46,162 nt of DNA. Origin: Candidatus Parcubacteria bacterium. GTDB taxonomy: Bacteria > Patescibacteriota > Saccharimonadia > Saccharimonadales > Saccharimonadaceae. Below the pieces are notes generated by a model. It had not been told where the DNA came from and did no database searches. It saw nothing but the letters and a program-made list of their open reading frames with translations. Shown here piece by piece: positions 41,459 through 46,162 of this stretch; position 1 is the first letter of the stretch, and every line of letters begins with the position of its first letter. The position numbers were made by a program, and so were the translations under genes. The stretch spans positions 1 to 46,162 of the forward strand of contig JAEYUN010000030.1 in NCBI GenBank assembly GCA_023432475.1. The letters are read 5' to 3'.

Positions 41459-43249
41459 TTAAGCCATGTTCGCTGCTACGCGGTTTACTTCTTCCATTGT
41501 CGTCAAACCTTGTAGGGCTTTCAGATAACCGTCTTGACGCATAGTCACCATACCTTCGGCGATTGCCTGCCGTTGGATTTCAGCGCTTGTCGCGTGCTTG
41601 ACAATCAAGTTCTGAATGTTCTCTGTCACCGACATAACTTCATAGAGTCCGACTCGCCCTTTATACCCACCCGGGGACTGCGGTGAGTCCTTCCCCTTCA
41701 TTAAAGTATAAGTGTTTTGGTTAGCAAGTGGAAGGTCCTTATAGCCAAGATCCTCGGAAACCCGAGCCACTTCGGCCGCCGTCTTCGGTAAAAGCATACC
41801 TACCGTCTCATTAATACTAGCTATTTGGCGCGCATCGGCTGCAACTGGCTCCTTGTCAGGGCTAAGTCGCCTAACCAACCGCTGGCCGATGATAGTATTG
41901 ACGGTCGAAGCGATCAAAAACGGCTCAATACCCATGTCGAGTAAACGCGGCAAAACACCGGCAGCTGAGTTAGTGTGGAGGGTTGAGAAGACTAAGTGGC
42001 CCGTCAGTGCCGCCTGAACAGCTAGGTTAGCGGTTTCTTTGTCTCGAATCTCTCCAACCATGACAATATCAGGGTCTTGGCGCAGGATTGAGCGTAAACC
42101 AGTAGCGAAAGTTAGACCGACATCGGTATTGACTTGAATCTGGTTGACGCCGGCCATCTTATACTCAACCGGATCTTCTAGTGTCACGATATTGACGGTA
42201 TCATTTTTAATTTCCTGTATAAGCGCATAAAGACTGGTCGACTTACCCGAACCAGTCGGGCCAGAAGTAAGTACCATGCCATTAGGCTTAGCAATACCGG
42301 CTCGTATATTTCTAAGTGCTCGGCCAGCATAGCCCATCTCTTCGAGCTTGAAACTGGAGCCCGACTTATCGAGCAAACGAACGATAACCTGCTCGCCCCA
42401 TACTACCGGGCTGATGGCGATACGCAGATCGACGTCTTTACCAGCCGCATGAACAGCAAACTGACCATCCTGCGGTATTCGGTGTTCGTCAATTTTCAGA
42501 TTGGATAAAATTTTTATTCGAGATATCAGGGCTGGTTCAATAGATTTAGGCAATTTCATAATCTCACGAAGCACACCGTCAATCCGGCAACGAATTCGTA
42601 AGTCATGTTCGGTTGGTTCAATATGAATATCAGACGCCCTTGAACGAGCCGCATATTCCAAAATAGTGTTGAGCGCTCGGCTAATCGGTGAATCTTGCCT
42701 GATAATAGGTGCGTTGCCTTCGGCGTCATGTGTTGTCTTATCGTCAGTAACGGCTGCGGTTATAGCAGCACCGACACCCTCGGCCAGGTCAGTCTTATAC
42801 TGCTCTAGAACATGGCCAATGCCCTGTTCCGACGCCATATACACCTTAAGGGGCCGCTGAATCTTATTAGCCAGAAAGTCAACCGCCTGAACATTATTAG
42901 CATCAAGCATAGCGATAGCTAGCCGTTTGGCCGAGCTACCGTCACCACCCAATTCTCCAAGAGGTACAGCCATATATCTCTCGGCGACGTCTTGCGGTAG
43001 AAGTGACAAGACTTGCTGGCTAATAGTAGCGTCGGTTAAGTTGACATAAGGTACGGAACTGACTTTGGCAACGGCTTTAGTCAATGTCTCATTATCGACA
43101 ATTCGATTTTGCAAAAGCTCGGTTAGTAGAGGCGTACCAGCAACTTTGGCCGCTTTACGCTGAGCTTCTAGTTGTTGTTTTGTTAGGGCTCCTTCGCTCA
43201 GCAGTAGTTGTTCGAGTTTCGTCTGGAGCTCTTCGGTAATTACTGCCAT
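41459..43249 (-). CDS. pilB: Pilus extension ATPase
   Basis: 596 residues: an MshEN-type N-terminal domain (about 1-150), a GspE core with SDIHIEPTEHDLRIRCR, Walker A GPTGSGKST, Walker B IVMVGEIRDKET and FSTLHTNSA. The tetra-cysteine zinc motif usual after RLVRRL in PilB/GspE is absent: the region RRLSPDKEPV to GGYKGRVGLYEV has no Cys. It powers pilin polymerisation. It starts 12 bases after the small membrane protein gene. Confidence 0.94.
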   Translation of the reverse strand: MAVITEELQTKLEQLLLSEGALTKQQLEAQRKAAKVAGTPLLTELLQNRIVDNETLTKAVAKVSSVPYVNLTDATISQQVLSLLPQDVAERYMAVPLGELGGDGSSAKRLAIAMLDANNVQAVDFLANKIQRPLKVYMASEQGIGHVLEQYKTDLAEGVGAAITAAVTDDKTTHDAEGNAPIIRQDSPISRALNTILEYAARSRASDIHIEPTEHDLRIRCRIDGVLREIMKLPKSIEPALISRIKILSNLKIDEHRIPQDGQFAVHAAGKDVDLRIAISPVVWGEQVIVRLLDKSGSSFKLEEMGYAGRALRNIRAGIAKPNGMVLTSGPTGSGKSTSLYALIQEIKNDTVNIVTLEDPVEYKMAGVNQIQVNTDVGLTFATGLRSILRQDPDIVMVGEIRDKETANLAVQAALTGHLVFSTLHTNSAAGVLPRLLDMGIEPFLIASTVNTIIGQRLVRRLSPDKEPVAADARQIASINETVGMLLPKTAAEVARVSEDLGYKDLPLANQNTYTLMKGKDSPQSPGGYKGRVGLYEVMSVTENIQNLIVKHATSAEIQRQAIAEGMVTMRQDGYLKALQGLTTMEEVNRVAANMA

Positions 43250-43261
43250 GCTGAGAGCCCC

Positions 43262-43501
43262 TTAATTTCCAATCGGATTCTGGTCGCCGCCTTCAATCGT
43301 AATCGGTACTGTTGGGTTAATTGCTTGGTCGTTGAATATATCTGACGAAGGTGAGACTATTTCAGCCGGAATTGGTTTAGCAACTTCAACATTGACCGGT
43401 TGAAGCGTCTGGTCGCCAAGAACAAGTTTAATGACAAAAAACACTAACAGACCGACGACTGCGACAATAAAGATTAAGGTAGCTATGTCTGATTTCTTCA
43501 T
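43262..43501 (-). CDS. Small single-TM protein of the pilus operon
   Basis: 79 residues: a TM segment at about 7-29 and a short Pro/Val/Ile-rich extracytoplasmic tail. No family recognised. Its start overlaps the pilO-like stop (ATGA), so it is coupled. It occupies the place of PilP in classical pilM-N-O-P order, but it has no lipobox and is much too small. Confidence 0.7.
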   Translation of the reverse strand: MKKSDIATLIFIVAVVGLLVFFVIKLVLGDQTLQPVNVEVAKPIPAEIVSPSSDIFNDQAINPTVPITIEGGDQNPIGN

Positions 43502-44220
43502 GGCTCTATACTCTTAGTTTTTTCTACGTTTACATTGGCAGCGGGTAGCGAGTAGGTGGTACCGGTGATTGTTAGCTTCAAACTAGCGGCGTCGCCTTGC
43601 AGGTTAATCTGAGTTATCTTAATGGGTCGTATAACTTTGGTGATATCAACCAGGGCCTGCCTTAGCTGTGACTGGTTGCCACTGATAGTAACGATAAAGT
43701 TCAGCGGCGTAACGCCACCCTCAGAACTTGGCGTAGTCACAGGCGTGAGGGCTCCGCCGTTCTGGCCTTCTCCGACCGATAAGCTGTCAACCGTTACGCC
43801 AGACCGTGGGAAAATGGCGGTCGCTAGCGAGTTAGCGAAGGTAGCGTTGTCATTGCCGGCTGGCAAAGCGTCGAGTATGACCTGTAGATTATTGCTTTGA
43901 CCCTGAGATCCAGCGGAGACCTTAACCTTGGCGAGATCGGCATTAGCCGCTAAGCCGTCAATCTTATCTTTGAGCAAAGGAGCATTTTGTTGGTTCTGCT
44001 TAACTATGGTCTGAGCCTCAGTCTTAGCAGCTATGATCTTTTGGTTAAAAAGCGCTTGCTGCACCAAGAACTGAGCTACGACTATACAGACCGTCACGCC
44101 GACAGACGCTCCTATAACCCAAGCGAAAGTCCGCTTATTGGTTTTAGTTAACTGCTGCCTTTTCCTAAAACCGGTTAATTTATCGTTAGTGGTTGGGCGG
44201 GTGTTTGGTTCTTCGGCCAT
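43498..44220 (-). CDS. pilO: PilO-like pilus alignment protein
   Basis: 240 residues with one TM segment at about 30-53, a coiled-coil stretch (60-95) and a ferredoxin-like C-terminal domain (VTISGNQSQLRQALVDITK). This architecture and its place after pilN match PilO, which links PilN to the pilus machine. Sequence similarity in the family is weak, so the name rests on context. Confidence 0.75.
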   Translation of the reverse strand: MAEEPNTRPTTNDKLTGFRKRQQLTKTNKRTFAWVIGASVGVTVCIVVAQFLVQQALFNQKIIAAKTEAQTIVKQNQQNAPLLKDKIDGLAANADLAKVKVSAGSQGQSNNLQVILDALPAGNDNATFANSLATAIFPRSGVTVDSLSVGEGQNGGALTPVTTPSSEGGVTPLNFIVTISGNQSQLRQALVDITKVIRPIKITQINLQGDAASLKLTITGTTYSLPAANVNVEKTKSIEP

Positions 44221-44223
44221 AAT

Positions 44224-44955
44224 CTATTGTCCTCCTTCGCCCTGTTCGATTCGATCGGCGGTGAATATATCGGGTGCATCTTGCTTAGAGGGTGTAGTTT
44301 CAAGTTTTGGAACAGTGATATTGACATTGCGCGAACGGGTTTTGAAAACCGCCGGATCGTATTTGGCACTTATTCTGAAACCGACTACTACCGAGCCGTC
44401 CTGGGTGCGACCCATGCCTTGCTCGAGTATAGTAACCTCACTAAATAGCTTAGTCTTAACAACTGCGGCGTCCGCCTCCTGGCTAATATGGTACTCGGCT
44501 TCGGCGTTCTGCATGATGTCGCGGAAGGTTATTAGGCCACTAAAGCTGCTAGTTTGGCCTTCGAGACCAATCGTACCTAAGGTGTCATCAACGGTCAGCG
44601 ACGACAGGCGAACGTTATTGGGCGTACGCGGGTTTAGTATCGGTAGGATATCTATTAGTCTTGAAAAATCATTCTTGTCGTCATGAAGGCTGGATAAGTT
44701 GGCCAGCTGGTTCTGTACGGTGACATATTTATCGATGTCTTCTATCTGCCTGATCTCTTTATTGGTGTCACTGATGTTCTGAGTTAGGAGATTTATGTGA
44801 ATGTTCTGCACGGCATAAACCCAGAGGGCCAACAAAACAGTAGCGCCTCCGGCTATTAAAATAGCTAATATAGATATACCGACTACCCTTGCTTGGTCAT
44901 GCTTGGCCTTTAGATAGTCGCGTTTAATGTCGGGAAGAAGATTAATCCGAATCAT
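44224..44955 (-). CDS. pilN: PilN-like protein
   Basis: 243 residues. The N-terminus MIRINLLPDIKRDY carries the INLLP motif by which PilN binds PilM. One TM segment (about 24-48), a coiled coil, and a ferredoxin-like domain follow. It overlaps pilM by four bases (ATGA) and is followed by pilO three bases later. Confidence 0.9.
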   Translation of the reverse strand: MIRINLLPDIKRDYLKAKHDQARVVGISILAILIAGGATVLLALWVYAVQNIHINLLTQNISDTNKEIRQIEDIDKYVTVQNQLANLSSLHDDKNDFSRLIDILPILNPRTPNNVRLSSLTVDDTLGTIGLEGQTSSFSGLITFRDIMQNAEAEYHISQEADAAVVKTKLFSEVTILEQGMGRTQDGSVVVGFRISAKYDPAVFKTRSRNVNITVPKLETTPSKQDAPDIFTADRIEQGEGGQ

Positions 44956-45998
44956 TCCTCGCTCCCCCTTTCGGCCAAGCCCAGCACTACTGCAAACTGC
45001 GCCGAGTAATCCTGCATGCTAGCTCTCATATTTGAAGAGACTGAAACTTTTTGCCAAGGGTTGCCCAGTTCTACTGGCAAGCCGACTTTGTTAGCAATAT
45101 AAGCCGCTAGCCCCGGTACGGTTACGCCGTATTCCGAAACTATCATGCCGCCAACCGGTATGCGCGGATAACGGGTCTGGAAAAACTTAATTGATTTGAC
45201 GATTTCCGAGATAAACTGGTCGACAGTCGCCGATAACGACCGGACAACTTGCCCCTCCAACTTATCGGGCTGCATGCCGAACTTCATTACAAACTGGGCG
45301 GCTTGCGGCCCCTGAATATTAAGATTCTGAGCAGTAGCCTTAACCATAGTTTGTAGACCGGTTGGTAGAGTGCGAATCAGCCGCGGCGCATCAGCATAAG
45401 TCATGACGATATCGGTTGAAAAATCACTAATTTCAACTATTAAACGGGCGTCTTTAACCCCCACCGGTAGTAGGGCCCGCGTGAGGGCTATCGAGTCTGG
45501 CTCAATTGCTACGACATTAAGCCCGAGACCTTCTACCAGGTCCATCCGGCTCTCACTGAAACTGTTAGCCACGCTTGCTAACATGACTTCAACTTTAGTC
45601 TGGTCGTTAAGCGACTTGCCCAGTACCGCCCAGTCAACCTTAGCTTCGTCGATGCTCATAGGGATATATTGTTCAGCTTGGTATTTTATAGTGGCAGCTA
45701 ACTCGCTGGCCGGCATATCGGGTACGTCTATGACGGTTGCAAACATCTTATTTGACGGCACCCCAACGATAACATCTTTGCTTTTTATACCACTCTGGCC
45801 AATAGCGGTCGTGATGATTTCACCAAGCTTACGCTGATCGTCAAGTGAATCTGACCCACTAACCCGAATGTCAACTGGAACACTGGCGAATCGTTCTAGC
45901 GACCAGCTGCCATTTCCACCCTTAAGCTGGACGACACGAACAGCGGTCGTACCGATGTCCAGTGCAAAATAATCGCCCACCGATGAAAATAGCTTCAT
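44952..45998 (-). CDS. pilM: PilM, actin-like pilus assembly protein
   Basis: 348 residues of the FtsA/actin-like PilM family: ALDIGTTAVRVVQLKGG (phosphate 1), KYQAEQYIPMSIDEA, DARLIVEISD (phosphate 2) and GGMIVSEYGVTVPGLA. A cytoplasmic partner of PilN. First gene of the pilM-N-O-small protein-B-T-C run. TATAAT (46009-46014) ends 10 bases before ATG, giving a leader of about three bases and no SD. Confidence 0.94.
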   Translation of the reverse strand: MKLFSSVGDYFALDIGTTAVRVVQLKGGNGSWSLERFASVPVDIRVSGSDSLDDQRKLGEIITTAIGQSGIKSKDVIVGVPSNKMFATVIDVPDMPASELAATIKYQAEQYIPMSIDEAKVDWAVLGKSLNDQTKVEVMLASVANSFSESRMDLVEGLGLNVVAIEPDSIALTRALLPVGVKDARLIVEISDFSTDIVMTYADAPRLIRTLPTGLQTMVKATAQNLNIQGPQAAQFVMKFGMQPDKLEGQVVRSLSATVDQFISEIVKSIKFFQTRYPRIPVGGMIVSEYGVTVPGLAAYIANKVGLPVELGNPWQKVSVSSNMRASMQDYSAQFAVVLGLAERGSEE

Positions 45999-46008
45999 GT
46001 TAGGCTTT

Positions 46009-46014
46009 ATTATA
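46009..46014 (-). promoter_or_regulatory. -10 box of the pilM operon
   Basis: A perfect TATAAT, 10 bases before the pilM ATG. Near-leaderless. Confidence 0.5.
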
Positions 46015-46051
46015 CATAAGCGTTAAGCTGGTTTCAATGAATTAGACTTTT

Positions 46052-46162
46052 TTATAACCTAGTCGGCAACTCTTGTTGATAATCAGTCACAAAACTCGAC
46101 CCGTTAGTCCGGGCTCGTACATAATCGCTAACCAAAACCCCAGGGTGCAAGTTAAAGGTTTC
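46052..46162 (-). CDS. 3' end of an unidentified gene (truncated by window edge)
   Basis: An open frame of 36 codons and a TAA runs in from the right edge and ends LPTRL. It reads ETFNLHPGVLVSDYVRAR and continues without stops. Being on the same strand just upstream of the pilM promoter, it may be another pilus or surface gene, but too little is visible to name it. Confidence 0.45.
   Translation of the reverse strand, partial: ETFNLHPGVLVSDYVRARTNGSSFVTDYQQELPTRL

Overview
The window looks like chromosome of a Patescibacteria/CPR bacterium, most probably a Candidatus Saccharibacteria (TM7) member. This is inferred from the gene set and protein style; I could not run a 16S search. Supporting signs are one rRNA locus, a compact gene layout, a threonyl-tRNA synthetase without the TGS domain, a complete type IV pilus locus with several pseudopilins, a T4SS-type coupling ATPase without other conjugation genes, and an LPxTG-type surface protein. 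TAA, TAG and TGA are all used as stops, so there is no sign of UGA recoding. I see no insertion sequence, prophage or CRISPR array.

Layout. 1-3841 (minus): promoter, 16S, tRNA-Ile, tRNA-Ala and the 5' part of 23S, with apparent extra promoters and a terminator inside the spacers. 3856-8797 (minus): gyrB, gyrA and a DUF212 membrane protein. 8936-11208 (plus): LPKTG surface protein and a small membrane protein. 11243-15022 (minus): TraD/VirD4-like ATPase and two small proteins. 15023-16229: a gene-poor stretch holding a probable small RNA gene. 16230-17709 (minus): a GH5 glucanase resembling the fungal Exg1 type, then tmRNA. 17766-20423 (plus): comM and the infC-rpmI-rplT operon. 20501-22724 (minus): RNase P RNA, a degenerate-Nudix/RNase HI fusion, tRNA-Pro with a structured leader, and an M50 protease. 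22810-23007 (plus): rpmB. 23096-27400 (minus): MBL-fold protein, wHTH protein, miaA, atl and thrS. 27479-27897 (plus): tRNA-Val and a leaderless 35-codon ORF. 27890-33448 (minus): GT2 glycosyltransferase, tRNA-Thr, tRNA-Asp, PrsA-like foldase, PH-domain protein, tRNA-Arg, ndk and uppP. 33519-34439 (plus): tyrosine recombinase. 34461-45998 (minus): type IV pilus locus (pilM-N-O-small protein-pilB-pilT-pilC, major pilin, pilD, four pseudopilin or pilus-tip proteins). The window ends in the 3' end of an unidentified gene.

How the parts fit. Most of the window is information processing (rRNA, tRNA, tmRNA, RNase P, IF3, ribosomal proteins, MiaA, ThrRS, gyrase). The rest is cell surface and DNA uptake: pilus, ComM, coupling ATPase, surface protein, glycosyltransferase and UppP. 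Type IV pili plus ComM suggest natural transformation, and pili plus surface proteins fit host attachment in an episymbiont.

The most notable cross-cutting signal is promoter architecture. Many genes have an extended -10 box (TGnTATAAT), and at least six protein genes have the -10 hexamer ending 6-7 bases before the start codon, which implies leaderless mRNAs. Other genes keep clear Shine-Dalgarno sites matching the intact anti-SD of the 16S. The same promoter logic suggests that 16S, the tRNA pair and 23S can be transcribed as separate units although they lie together.
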